Below are positions 34,855-45,831 of a stretch of DNA of 64,000 bases, piece by piece. How positions within the stretch are numbered: the first letter of the stretch is position 1; each line of letters starts with the position of its first letter. The position numbers and the translations under genes were made by a program. The DNA is taken from the NCBI RefSeq assembly GCF_014356525.2, contig NC_052512.1, forward strand, positions 62,001 to 126,000, given 5' to 3'. This DNA comes from Nilaparvata lugens. Lineage: Eukaryota > Arthropoda > Insecta > Hemiptera > Delphacidae. The notes below the pieces were generated by a model. It had not been told where the DNA came from, ran no database searches, and saw nothing but the letters and a program-made list of their open reading frames with translations.

Positions 34855-35225
34855 CAGGTTTCAGTTTGTCAAGTTTTCACTAAATCAAGAATAGTATTTG
34901 ATTTCACAAGTTTGAAATTCTTCATGTTTCCAGTACAAGTTCTCAGTATTACAACTTCTCAATTCCTAAGGTTTTCATTTTATAAAGTTCTCAGTGAGTC
35001 TAGTTTTCAATTCGTTAAGATCTCAGTTTGGCTAGTTTTCAATTTGTACAGTTCTCATTTCGACGGGTTTCAGTTCATCAGGTTTCAAGTTCAAGTTTTC
35101 AGTAATCAAAATACAAGTTAATCAACTTTCCAGTGAGTCATGTTCTCAGTTTGTCAAGTTTTCAATACGACACGTTATCAGTTGGTCTCGATTTCAGTAT
35201 TTCAAGTTTACTGTTCACTCTCTCT
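34855..35225 (-). repeat. Degenerate ~19-bp minisatellite, mirror copy
   Basis: Units such as TCAGTTTGTCAAGTTTTCA with variable spacing. Mirror of 430-800. Confidence 0.6.
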
Positions 35226-35439
35226 GAGTAGCTTTTCACCTTCTATTATTCAATCTTCCTACCATATAGACTATTTGGTTGATTTACAACCTTACAACAA
35301 GTCAGCAATGGTATACTTTGCACGAGTGATCGTGAATAAAATAGTGTATAGGCCTACAACAGTTTTCTATGGTCTTTGAAGCACACCTCAGATGTTCAAA
35401 ACTCGCGTTCGCTAGTGTCTACGCTCGTTCACTTGTGTC

Positions 35440-36090
35440 TTAAGGCTGTGCAAAGGCTATGAATGAACTTTCTACTGATGATTTTATTTTTCAGAGTTTT
35501 ACAATTTGTATATCATCAAGCTATGAAAATAGAAAAGTTTTCTAGGGAAAACATTTTTTTTTCGATCATTACTTTTCGAGATATGAGCTTTTAAAGTTTC
35601 AATTTTTTGGACAGAACATTTCAAATTCGGTAAGAGTTAAATCCATGAGATTCTGAAGATGATATCTTCATTGTATTGTAATCAAATGAAACAAAAACTA
35701 TCTAAAAATATCAATTTTTAAGAGAGTTATTCAATTTACTAAAAATGACCAAAAATAACTTTTAGTTGAGTTATTTTTGGTAAATTCAATAACATTCTCA
35801 AAAATTGAGATTTTCAAAATATTTCTGTTCAATTTAATCAACAATATCATGAAGATATTTAATCCTCAGAATCTCATGGATTTATCTCCTACCAAATTTG
35901 AAATGTTCTGTCCCAAAATTATAAATTTAATGCGGTCATATATCTCAAAAATTAATGAAAAAAAAAATGTTTTTCTGAGTAAACTTTTCCATTTTGATAG
36001 CTTGATGATAATTATACGAGTCGAAAAAATTTGAAAATTATCACTAGTGGAAAGTTGTTCATTTTTAGCCTTTGCACAGCCTTTACTCTA
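35440..36090 (+). mobile_element. Family P long palindrome
   Basis: Starts TTAAGGCTGTGCAAAGGCTA and ends TAGCCTTTGCACAGCCTTTA. The two halves of about 320 bp are imperfect reverse complements, meeting around 35765 at CTTTTAGTTGAGTTA. AT-rich, with no conserved ORF. The first half, to 35655, belongs to the inverted duplication. Confidence 0.8.
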
Positions 36091-36504
36091 CATCTAACTC
36101 GTGCGTTGAAGATCCTTATTATAAAACTACTATTCGTTCATTAGAAATTGAATACTTCACACTTGAAATAGGGTTACAGAAGTGAGAAATAGCTGTGTAG
36201 TATGGTCATAGTTATGATAACAAAAAAGTTCAACGGAGAAAAATATTCAAGTTGGAATGCCCATAGTGCAACTTGCATTAAGAATACGGGATTACGGGAA
36301 AATTGACATTATTTTCGACGCTTTTCTCCGCTCGTGTCTGAGCATTTATGTTCGCTCTCTCACTTCCACTTCATTTACAGCAGCAACGCTTCACAAATCT
36401 CTACATCCCCATTCCTCTTTCTCTCTCACACTCTCCACATCACCTTTCACTCTCCCACCACCACCACGTATTCTCATTCCTCCTCCTGCTCCTCCGAATT
36501 CTAC

Positions 36505-36690
36505 CTCCTCCCCTTCTATTCCTCATCCTCCTTCTCCTTTTCTCCTTCTTCTCCTTTTCCTTCTACTTCTTCTTCTCCTTCATCTCCTTCTCCTTCTCCT
36601 TCTCCTTCTCCTTCTCCTTCTCCTTCTCCTTCTCCTTCTCCTTCTCCTTCTTCTTCTCTTCTTCTTCTTCTCCTTCTCCTTCACCTCATC
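36505..36690 (+). repeat. (CCTTCT)n microsatellite
   Basis: Pyrimidine tract of CCTTCT hexamers with CTT runs. It opens all plus-strand frames (Ser-Pro, Leu or Phe repeats), and these long frames (36257-36867) are not genes. Confidence 0.95.
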
Positions 36691-37009
36691 ATCATTCCCT
36701 TCCTCCTCCCACCGCAAACCCGACTAAACGTTCATAAATATGTCACCTCGCGTACGATCCTCATCCTAATTCAGTATAACTCACGATTTTCTGCCTTCCC
36801 GAATAACGTTCCCATGTTTTTCCTTTCTTATCCGACAAACTCAACTTTTCTGAAGGAAAAATATTGAAGTTGGTTGATTTTTCCACTTGATAGTGGAATG
36901 AATGAAATAAATGATGTGTAAATGTAATGAATAATTATTATTGTTATCTATTTATGAATACATGGAAGCCAAAAGGATCTCTCCCTGAAATTGCTTCCAT
37001 AACACAATA

Positions 37010-37601
37010 AATATCGGGGACCGAGCTTCGCTCTGGAGTACAAAAGCTTGAAAAATTTATTACGAAAGAAGGAATTATAATAACATTCATACAGAAACGT
37101 TCTATCTAATCACAGTAAATTGTGATTAATTCCCAGTAGAATGCAAAACTTTCCCTCACAAAGGTCCAGTTGAACAAAAGCCGGTTAAATTTTGATCCTG
37201 ATTTACTCGACGTGAAGCAAATAATAGAAGACCATTCCAAAAAAAAATCTGCTGGAATTAATCAGGATTAAAAATAACCCGGCTTTTTTGCAACCAGCAC
37301 TAAGTACCTGCTTGAATGATTACAAAAGTTCAACAGCTGAGTCATAATTTTGACACAGTCGCACACACATGAACTCACTCACACACTTCCATCATCAACA
37401 GACGACGAAATTATTGTCAGCTGTTTTCCCAAGGATAAATAATAATCATCCTTCTAATGTCCTTCAGCGAGTTTTCCCAAGGATAAGACCAAGTGCAATC
37501 AAATTTCTATATCATAAACCTACAATGTTCTGAATTTCATGAGAATTGCAAGAGCCGTTTTCGAGATTTGGTGAGATACAAACATATGAAAATCTATACA
37601 T
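37010..37601 (+). mobile_element. Family B repeat, diverged, with MITE inside
   Basis: Starts ATATCGGGGACCGAGCTTCG and ends in CGTTTTCGAGATTTGGTGAG and further. It carries the AAAAGCCGGTT MITE at 37164-37302. A second family-B start follows directly. Confidence 0.7.
37164..37302 (+). mobile_element. Short AAAAGCCGGTT MITE, diverged copy
   Basis: CCAGTTGAACAAAAGCCGGT at the left against CCGGCTTTTTTGCAACCAG at the right, with internal arms TTTTGATCCTGATT and AATCAGGATTAAAAA. Confidence 0.7.
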
Positions 37602-37854
37602 AATATCGGGGGACCTAGATTCGCTAGTTATTTTCATTCATTGATAAACAGAACACAATTCTCTAAAATGATCGTGTTTATATTTCACAGCTGGCTATAT
37701 GTCATCTTATAAATTTCGGGATGCCATATTCTGATTTTCCACATACTCACTCGGTTACTCACTTTTTTACTATCCACAGCTGTTTCAGCCAAGGATGAAT
37801 CATCCTTTTAATGTCATTCACCTACTATGTTCCAAATTGCACAGTGGCTAGAAT
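37602..37854 (+). mobile_element. Family B repeat, truncated second copy
   Basis: Starts AATATCGGGGGACCTAGATT immediately after the previous copy, in the same direction, and stops where the RTE element begins. Confidence 0.65.
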
Positions 37855-39250
37855 CAGAGTTCATTTCCGAAAAAATCAAGTGCAAGATCTTGTGAGGACT
37901 GTCGAACTATCAGTTTGATGAGCTACATGCTCAAATTGTTTTCAAAAATAATTCACAAACGAATTTATTACAAATGTGAGAAGCAAATTGCACCAAATGA
38001 ATTTGGTTTTGTGAAAGCTGTGGGCACAAGGGAGGCTTTGTTTGGTTTGCAGGTTTTGTTTCAGAGATGCAGATATGTAGGTTGTAATGTCTTTGCATGT
38101 CCAATTGATTATAAAAAAGCGTTTGACCGTGTTAGACATGAGCAAATGATGGATATACTGAAGAAAACTGGCATTAACGGAAAAGACCTGAAAATAATAG
38201 CTAGCTTGTACTGAATCAGTCTGCGGTCCTCAGAGTGGATGGAGAGCATACAGATCCGGTGAAGATCCTGCGTGAAATGAGGCAGGGTTGCATCTTATCA
38301 CCAATTATTTTCAATCTGTACTCAGAACACATTTTTGGGGAAGCGCTTGGAGACATAGATGAAGGTATCTCAATAAATGGAGTCAAACTTAACAACTTAC
38401 GTTATGCAGATGATACCATAGTGTTCTCTGATTCAATGGATGGCCTGCAGAATTTAGTGAGTAGGATCACAGAAACAAGTGAAGGCTATGGCCTTGATTT
38501 ATATATACTAACAAGACGAAGCTCATGGTCATTGGCAAAGGAAATATCGAAGGGGTCAACCTGTACATCAACCAGACAAGAATTGAACGAGTCTCACAAT
38601 ACACCTACCAGGGGTCTATGATCAATGTGTCATGGGACAATTCTCAGGAGATCAGATGTCGGATTGGAAAAGCCAAGAGTGCTTTTTTAACAATGGGTTC
38701 AGTTTTCAGGAGCCATGACCAAAGGTACAAAGCTTAGGCTCCTCAAATGTTATGTGTATTCAGTGCTTCTGTATGGCGTAGAATCATGGACCCTGAAGGA
38801 GGACACAGTATCCAGTTCAATGCATTTGAATTATGGGTGTTCAGAAGAATCTTGAGGATTCCATGGACAGATAGAATTACCAACCATGAGGTGCTGAGGA
38901 GGATGAATACAGCCCCAGAACTGGTCAACCACATTAAATGTCGAAAACTTGAATATTTGGGTCATATAATGCGCAATAAAGGGAGATACGAATTATTGCA
39001 AAGCATCTTGCAAGGGAAAATAGAAGGCGGGAAAGCCCCAGGAAGGAGAAGAATTTCCTTGTTGGCCAACCTCGGAGGATGGTTCGGAAAGACCATTCAA
39101 TTCAATTGTTCCGGAGCGCAACCGACAAAGTAATAATAGCCAGAATGATCGCCGACGCTCGTAACGGACAGGCACCCTAACAAGACGAATGTTCCAAATA
39201 GTGGAGAAGATGATGAAGAAGAAGAAGAAGAGGAAGAAGAAGGAGAAATA
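37855..39250 (+). pseudogene. RTE-type LINE, 3' half (reverse transcriptase remnant)
   Basis: Lacks the endonuclease and the first RT blocks. What remains, over at least three frames: QIAPNEFGFV and DYKKAFDRV (37915-38214), an in-frame TGA at 38212 where Trp is expected, RQGCILSPIIFNLYSE and the catalytic YADD (38403-38414), NQTRIERVSQYTY and CRIGKAKSAF (38525-38737), then WRRIMDPEGG, FRRILRIPWTDRI and LEYLGHIMRN (38747-39133). It ends in a GAA-rich simple repeat (39208-39248), a normal tail style for RTE elements. The sequence pattern is that of the common insect RTE-group endonuclease-reverse transcriptase. 5'-truncated and dead. Confidence 0.88.
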
Positions 39251-40008
39251 TAAATATGTATTTGAATATTCATTATCAGAGACATTCTGATAACATGGAA
39301 AAAACCAGACAGCCTTGAAATTGAGACGTTTATTTATATGGATTTTTAAGAATATTTGAAGCATTCGGGTGAACAAACCATCAGATGGTAATAATAACAC
39401 GAGAAAATAAGATGAATAACTAGAAAGAAAAGCGATGGAATGAAGAAATGAATATGGGTGAATGTTGATTTAGATGTGAGAATTCCGAAGTCAGAAATAC
39501 TAGTGGATGTTTCCGACAGTCAAACAGAGAGAGAATAAGGAAATAATGAAAAACAGAGAGAGAAGAAGTGAATTGCGACGGAGAAACGTTTCATTTGGAA
39601 ATCGCAAGAGGATTATTAAAATCGAGCCTATTACTGCGCTTTGTAGGGTGGGGGAGCGCCTGATAGACTGGTTGGCGCGAGGGTTAGGGGGGGTGCAAAG
39701 TCCAAACGCGATTTTCGCATAATAAGCTATTCAGCTGGTCTGGAATTGAAGGAAAAGCTTCAATCCTTTTTCGCAGAGTTATGAGCCAGCCGAATATCCT
39801 GTTAGCGTTCTCCGTCTGCTCTGAGTCGGACGTCAGAAAGATGGGGACGCTTGAGGAATTATTGAAGCGCTGTGCACAGATTTTATTAGTAACGTAGCTT
39901 CAATACAAATAATAATGATTGCAGTAAACAGACTGAAAAACAAAAGCAGCTCCAGGCTTAAGGAATGGAGGGCTTTTCCAAATTGTGTTCTAGATTAGAT
40001 AATAAGTA
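39251..40008 (+). other. Unassigned DNA
   Basis: No gene recognised. A frame at 39507-39722 is Arg/Glu-rich, without a known domain. Confidence 0.4.
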
Positions 40009-40726
40009 ATATCGGGGCACCGAGCTTCGCTCGTTATTCATTTATTGACTCTTGATAAATCGAACACAATTCTTTGAAATGATTGGGGAAGGACTAACAC
40101 GCACAGCCCAAAAAACTGTTTCTTTCCCGAATTTTGATCTATACACTATAAATAGTCCAGAAAGTAGGTTATGTTCCATACACTTGAATTCATGTTCAAT
40201 TTTCTGTTCAAACAGAAAACATATAATTTAGATTATATACAAACCAAATTGAATAACAAAATAACACTCACTAATCACTGGAAATTGTCAAATAATGATC
40301 AACTTTGGAGAATTATGATATATTCTAGTTCAAGAGGATTATCATGTCATGTCAACAGATAAGATTATGTTGATCGAATCGATTAAATTGTCTAGCTAGA
40401 TAGAATTTCTCGCTGATTGATTATGATTACACAGCTGGAAATAATTCTGTCTCTCACCCACACAGGCACACGTATCTTTTGTAATCAAGAGACGACGAAA
40501 TTATAATCACTGTTTCCCAAGGATGAATTATCCTTTTGATGTCGTTCAGCGAGTTTTCCAAAGAATGAGACCTAGTGCAATCGAATCTTTATATCATGAA
40601 CCTACTATGTTCCAAACTTCGTGAAAATCGTTAGAACCGTTTTCGAGATCCGTAATACATAAATAGCCAGATATAAAAATAACCAGATATATAAATACAG
40701 AAATTGCTCGCTTAATATAATAGGAT
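40009..40726 (+). mobile_element. Family B repeat, complete
   Basis: ATATCGGGGCACCGAGCTTC to TGCTCGCTTAATATAATAGG. Useful as a reference copy. No ORF. Confidence 0.9.
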
Positions 40727-41691
40727 TATATTGTAAAACATCGTATTTGACTTCCGGAATGTATTTGTTTGTTCATTTTATTTGAGAGAAGAAAGAATTA
40801 TTTGAAATTGAATAAAGGAATGAATAGTTCTGATCGGAATGTATTTATTTGTTCATTTGTTTCATTAAAGACAGGATTATTTGAATGAAAAAAGTATTCT
40901 GAGGAGAGCTTAGATAGCTTATTATCGATAGAAGCAATCTTAGTAAGGAAATGTGATGAAAATGTGAAAGTTTAATTATCATTCGATGTCTGTAATAATG
41001 ATGACGGATTACATCAAGAAAAATGTTGAAAATACCAGAATAATTGGAGAATTTATGAAAACATGATAGATTCAATATTGTGATTGGGCCTGTTTCACCT
41101 ATAATTGATGATGATGCACAGTTTTTTCTCTCAAATATATCTCCAATTCTAATAAATAACTGTGGAATGATAACGTATCACAAGGGAAATGTTTGAAGTA
41201 CCGGTACGAGAATTATTGGAAAATTAATTTTCAAAAATCAACAGATTTGATGAAGTGATAGAGCCTGTCACACCTATGACTGATGCACAATCTTCTTTCA
41301 CAAATAAATCTCCAATTTCAAGTCCTTTTAAAGACCTTTTTAGTGAACGCTGAACAGGTTGATTAGAATGACGTTTTCTACAAACCTAAGTCTACTTTCC
41401 TACGAACCAGAATTCGATCGTGAACCTTATTCGGGAGAACTGCTACCTGTACTTGATTTGTATCTTTCGAGTAATGTAACTGTTCATTTTATTTAGATTT
41501 ATGCAGTGAAACTTCTTACAAGATAACATAGGATGTCATATCTTACAAACAATACATCATTATGAATTACTGTTTTGTCACCCTCACGACCAAATGACTG
41601 TTTTGTGACTGTTTTGTCACATCAAGAGTCAAGACATGTCTCAGGCGAGACTATCGCTACCCATCTGATCTTGTTTACCAAGAGTTTCAAG
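40727..41691 (+). other. Unassigned AT-rich DNA with short repeats
   Basis: Two ~130-bp parts (41080-41160 and 41265-41330) share CCTATAATTGATGATGCACA-like and AAATATATCTCCAATT-like words. No gene seen. Confidence 0.4.
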
Positions 41692-42337
41692 TTTTTAAAA
41701 CTGTGCAAAGGCTAAAAATAAACTTTCTACTTGTGATATTTTTCAAAGTTTTTCGATTTGTATTCTATCAAGCTATCAAAATGGAAAAGTTTCTCAGGAA
41801 AAAAAATTCTGGTTATTACTTTTTGAGATATGAGCGCCTAAAGTTAAAATTTTTGGGACAGAACATTCCAAGTTCGGTAAGAGATAAATCCATGAAATTT
41901 AGAGGATAGATTCTTCATGGTATAATAATTGTTGATCTAGTAAAACAATTTTTTTTGTAAATATCAATTTTTGAGAAAGATCTTCAATTTACTAGAAATG
42001 ACCAAAAACAACTTTTAGTTGGGTTACTCTCGGTCATTTTTGGTAAATTGAATAAATTTCTTAAACATTAATATTCTTAGAAAATTTTCGTTTCACTGGA
42101 TCATCAATACCATGAAGAATCTATCCTCTAAATTCCATGAATTTATCTCTGACCGAACTTGGAATGTTCTGTCCCAAAATTTAAACTTTAGGCGCTCATA
42201 TCTCAAAAAATAATGATCGAAAAAAAAAATCCTGAGAAACCTTTTTCATTTTGATAGCTTTGGTAGTATACAAATCGAAAAACTTAGAAAAATATCACCA
42301 GTAGAAAGTTTATTTCTAGCCTTCGCACAGCCTTAAT
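41692..42337 (+). mobile_element. Family P long palindrome, complete
   Basis: Two arms of about 310 bp: CTGTGCAAAGGCTAAAAATA against AGCCTTCGCACAGCC at the ends, ATATGAGCGCCTAAAGTT against AACTTTAGGCGCTCATAT inside, and AATGACCAAAAACAACTTTT near the centre at about 42015. Almost no loop. AT-rich, with only short frames. Confidence 0.85.
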
Positions 42338-42419
42338 ATTAGACAGCGACAATTTATTCCACATACAAGTTTCAATGGATTACATATACTACAACAAACA
42401 CTTCATTTTCAATAATTAA

Positions 42420-42638
42420 GTTCATACTCATAATACAAGGAATCTAAGTAGCTTTGGTATTGCCCATCCACGACTCCTACATAACTGCTTTAAAAATAAT
42501 AGTAAATACATTTGTCATAATATATTGTATAGAAACGTTCCCTATCAGTCGGGAAATTACAGTATTAACACCTACAAGCAACATTTGAGTAGATGGTTAT
42601 TAGAAATTGGCAGGGATGCTGCAGAGCAACTGATTTAA
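42420..42638 (+). pseudogene. LINE ORF2 C-terminal remnant
   Basis: A 72-codon open stretch ending at TAA 42636-42638, preceded by an in-frame stop. It reads HTHNTRNLSSFGIAHPRL, then an LYRNVP core and YKQHLSRWLLEIG. The (H)NTRN start, the LYN-x-LP-like centre and the final L..WL are the classic end of CR1/Jockey-type ORF2 proteins. It may belong with the 43.8-48.4 kb element, whose own C-terminus is missing, but lies upstream of it. Confidence 0.65.
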
Positions 42639-42662
42639 TCAGCCTTCTTATTCAGATTAAAT

Positions 42663-42872
42663 CAAAAAGACTAAAAATTTTAAAAAAACACAGATTTATT
42701 GATACTTAGAAAGACCGGTTTCGGTTATAACACCATTGTCAATCTCTGATAAACAGAGATTATCAGATATTCAGAGTTTATCAGAGATTGACAATGGTGT
42801 AATAACCGAAACCGGTCTTTCTAAGTATTAATAAATCTGTGATTTTTTTTTTTATTTTCCTAGTCTTTTTCA
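42663..42872 (+). mobile_element. Foldback element, AGACCGGTTTCGGTTAT
   Basis: Arms of about 70-90 bp: CACAGATTTATTGATACTTA, AAGACCGGTTTCGGTTATAA, CACCATTGTCAATCTCTG and their reverse complements at 42775-42843. The extension to AAAAAGACTA and TAGTCTTTTT flanks them. The loop of about 20 bp repeats CAGAGATTATCAGATATTCA. Confidence 0.85.
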
Positions 42873-43785
42873 TCCGATATGAATACCACAATATTACCAC
42901 AATATTAGCTTCTCAACTGCACAAAAAGTTCTTATTCTGAACTTGAACTCATAGTGAATTTGCCATTTATAATGAGTAGTATAGCCTTCAAGCTACCATT
43001 CATATATTTTTTGTATGTATATACTGTGATGTACCAAAGATTGTGCAGCCCTCAAACTATATAATAGATTTATTCATAGGCCGTTATGAGAACGAAATAA
43101 ATTCTATCACCGAAAAACACTCCAATCTTATCTGAGGTAGATAGACGACCGTTATCTAACCTACAAAGTATGAAATAAATAAATAAGTAATATATACCTT
43201 TCAAAAATTCGTCAACGGAAAAAGCCATATATGTTTGTATGTTTATTAATTTGATCAGTAATACAATATTTGAAGGTAAGTTTTGAAACAAAAAATAACC
43301 CTAAAACAGACAAAGCTAACTTGTTAACAAGTAGCAAATTGAGAAGGCAGTTCGACTAATAATCGATCATAAAAATTATATATTAACTTTTTCATTTTTA
43401 TATTTTTATTTCTATGCCGAATAGGCCTGAATATTTATTTAATGAACTATCATAAAAATATACTTGTTAGAAATATGAAGACAGATTAGCTTAGCCAGTA
43501 TATGATGATTGAGGGTCGATATTCTAGCATATAAAAAACCATATAAACAAAAAAAGGAAGAAATATTTATTTATTATTATGTTCGTTATTATTATAAGCA
43601 TATATATTCTTATATTATGTCTACTCTATGTTATAAAAGCATGTCTATGTTCTATAATCATTAGCTATCCGTCGAAGCTGATTACAAATGCATATCATCA
43701 TAGTACGCCTCTGGCAGTTGAATGAGTAACATCGATTGTTAACAGCTCCGTGTTATTAACCAGTTTTTTATCAATTTAAATCATT
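42873..43785 (+). other. Unassigned AT-rich DNA
   Basis: No gene recognised; 43640-43785 may be the 5' UTR of the LINE that follows. Confidence 0.4.
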
Positions 43786-44627
43786 ATGCAGTGTTCAAAA
43801 TGTGACAGTGATGTTCCGGAACAGGACCTTATTTTTTGTTGTGTTTGTAAAAAATATTTACATTTCGTGTGTGAACTTATTAACGAAAAAAACTTTCGTA
43901 AAATGTCAAATGACACTAGAAGTAAATGGAAATGTATAGTGTGTAAGTCGGTGGCAGTAGCGGGTAAACAGCAGAAGCAGATAAGCAGTGCAGCCGAAGC
44001 AGTGAAGCAGATAAGCAGTGCAGATAAGGCATTGTCTACTGTTGTTGAGGCGGGGGTCGCGGTGTCAACACAGAGTGCCGCCGCTCCGTCTACCTCACTT
44101 CTACTAGTAGTAGGCCTACAACTACTCTCTCACAGGCTGACCTTCAAGCGATCGGCCAAGTTGTTAAACAGCTGATTCAATCGGAGTTGCCGCCAGATTT
44201 CAAAACTGACTTCGCTGAGTTTAAAAAATCGATTCAATTCATTTCGGAGGAATTTGAAAGTTTCAAAAATGATTTAACATCCATCAAGCTGGAGAATGAA
44301 AAAATTAAAAAGGACAATGAAAAATTGAAAAGTGATAATGAAAAACTGAAAACAGATATTGCGGACCTACAATCTTACAGTCGTAGAGATGATATTGTGG
44401 TTACCGGAATAACAGAAACAAATAACGAATGTGTCAATGAGGTTTTTAATATGCTTTCAAAAACGATTGGAAGTGAGTTAACTGCTAGAGACATAAGTGT
44501 TGCTCATCGCCTTCCCAGTAAGAAGAAAGACAGCATCAAACCGATAGTAATTGAATTCGTACGTCGTCAAGATAAGATGTCATGGATGGGTCATTTTGTA
44601 AAAGTTAAAGTTAGATCAAATTATTAA
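43786..44627 (+). pseudogene. LINE ORF1 remnant: PHD finger and L1-like coiled coil
   Basis: ATG at 43786. Residues 1-50 form a PHD-type zinc finger (CSKCDSD, FCCVCKK, HFVCE, WKCIVC; the Cys4-His-Cys3 spacing is visible). A Ser/Ala/Gln-rich linker follows. A frameshift near 44170 leads to a second part (44187-44627) with strongly heptad-like Glu/Lys/Asn repeats (KLKSDNEKLKTDIADLQ). After that comes SRRDDIVVTGITET and AHRLPSKKK, the RNA-binding-like region found after the coiled coil of many LINE ORF1 proteins. It would bind element RNA. Ends prematurely at 44627. Confidence 0.75.
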
Positions 44628-45831
44628 ATTTCTTAAAAGACTTTGTGATGCTCTTGTAAAGCAGAAGTCATTTCCAATTTCAAATAAATTTATAACCCCT
44701 TGGAAGAGACGATTCCGGCTACCATATTCCAGGACCACCAGGAGTTGGATCGACATCGGCGGCTTATAAGAAGATTTTCGACACGTGAGTGATAAATATT
44801 GAATTAGTGATGGGCGCCCTAGTGCTTCGAATTAATCTAATAATCAAAGCTAGCTCGTCGAAAGGATTTTTATTATAAATTAAGAATTTAATAAGAGAAA
44901 TACTTGCGCAAGTAAAATTAGTATTAAAGGTATTTTATTGAAGGAAAAAATAGATCAATACATTTCAGAAAATTCCATTGGATCAAAGAAGTATAAAATC
45001 TAGGCTATTAAAACACATTCATATGGTCTTTAATTTTTGCAATAATTTGCGATAGTTTGTTATAGCTCTAATTCACTAGATGAATGGCTCTACCTATTCC
45101 GTCAGGTGCCGAATCTTGCACCCTGAGATAAAATATATATTCAATACAAAGAAATCTACTAAGTACTAGAGAATTATATATATATATATATTTGGATTAT
45201 TAGTTGCTAATTTATCAAGTTGATCTTAAAGAACCTATTTTTAAATGAATTGTCCAAGTCGACAAGTATTAGCAAGCTCATATCGCAGCTACATGCAAAA
45301 GGATGCATATGATTTTAAGATAAAGGCACATGGTAATGATTCGTGCCATAAATCTAGAGTATAAAGTTTAGCCTGTGATATATTACTGATTCCAATTATT
45401 GTTCTGTTTTTATTTTTATATTATATTTTTTATCGCTCTTTATATATTTTTTGCCTCGATCTATTTTTTGCATTATTTGTTTTAATATATGTATCAAAAT
45501 GTTTATGGTGTGCCATTTATTTTAATTCCTCAACACTATAGTATAAGTATCATATTTATATATATTTATTTTTTAATGAATTACAAGAGTTATAGGGGGA
45601 AGCTCATATCTGGGCCTATAAAGATTTTATGAGACTGAATCCTATTAATAAACCACGACCTAATTATATGATTATATCAAATATCTCATGCTTTACCGAC
45701 TGATGCCAAGCAGGGGGCTAATCGTTATTTAAATATAAAGAATAACGTGACAATATTAAAAGTGATGTGGACCTTTCTAAGATGTAAGTACTAAAGACTT
45801 GTTTAACAATGAACAGTAAAATAATTTTATT

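Larger units (their letters stand above)
28731..35655 (-). repeat. Right arm of large inverted duplication
   Basis: Reverse-complement partner of 1-14083. This arm lacks the family-H plus LINE insertion: 33480-33515 shows an uninterrupted A/T-rich site where the left arm is split. It also has a deletion of about 50 bp next to 29350 relative to 13410-13465. Feature order mirrors the left arm: family B, RTE scrap, possible exon, 26-bp satellite, two MITEs, family B, MITE, minisatellite and family P. Confidence 0.93.

Noticed and set aside
36257..36867. Ser/Pro- and Leu-rich proteins of 129-177 residues
   Set aside because: All three frames are open only because of the CCTTCT microsatellite.
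43070..43291. Minus-strand 73-codon frame
   Set aside because: AT-rich, no recognisable motif, no context.
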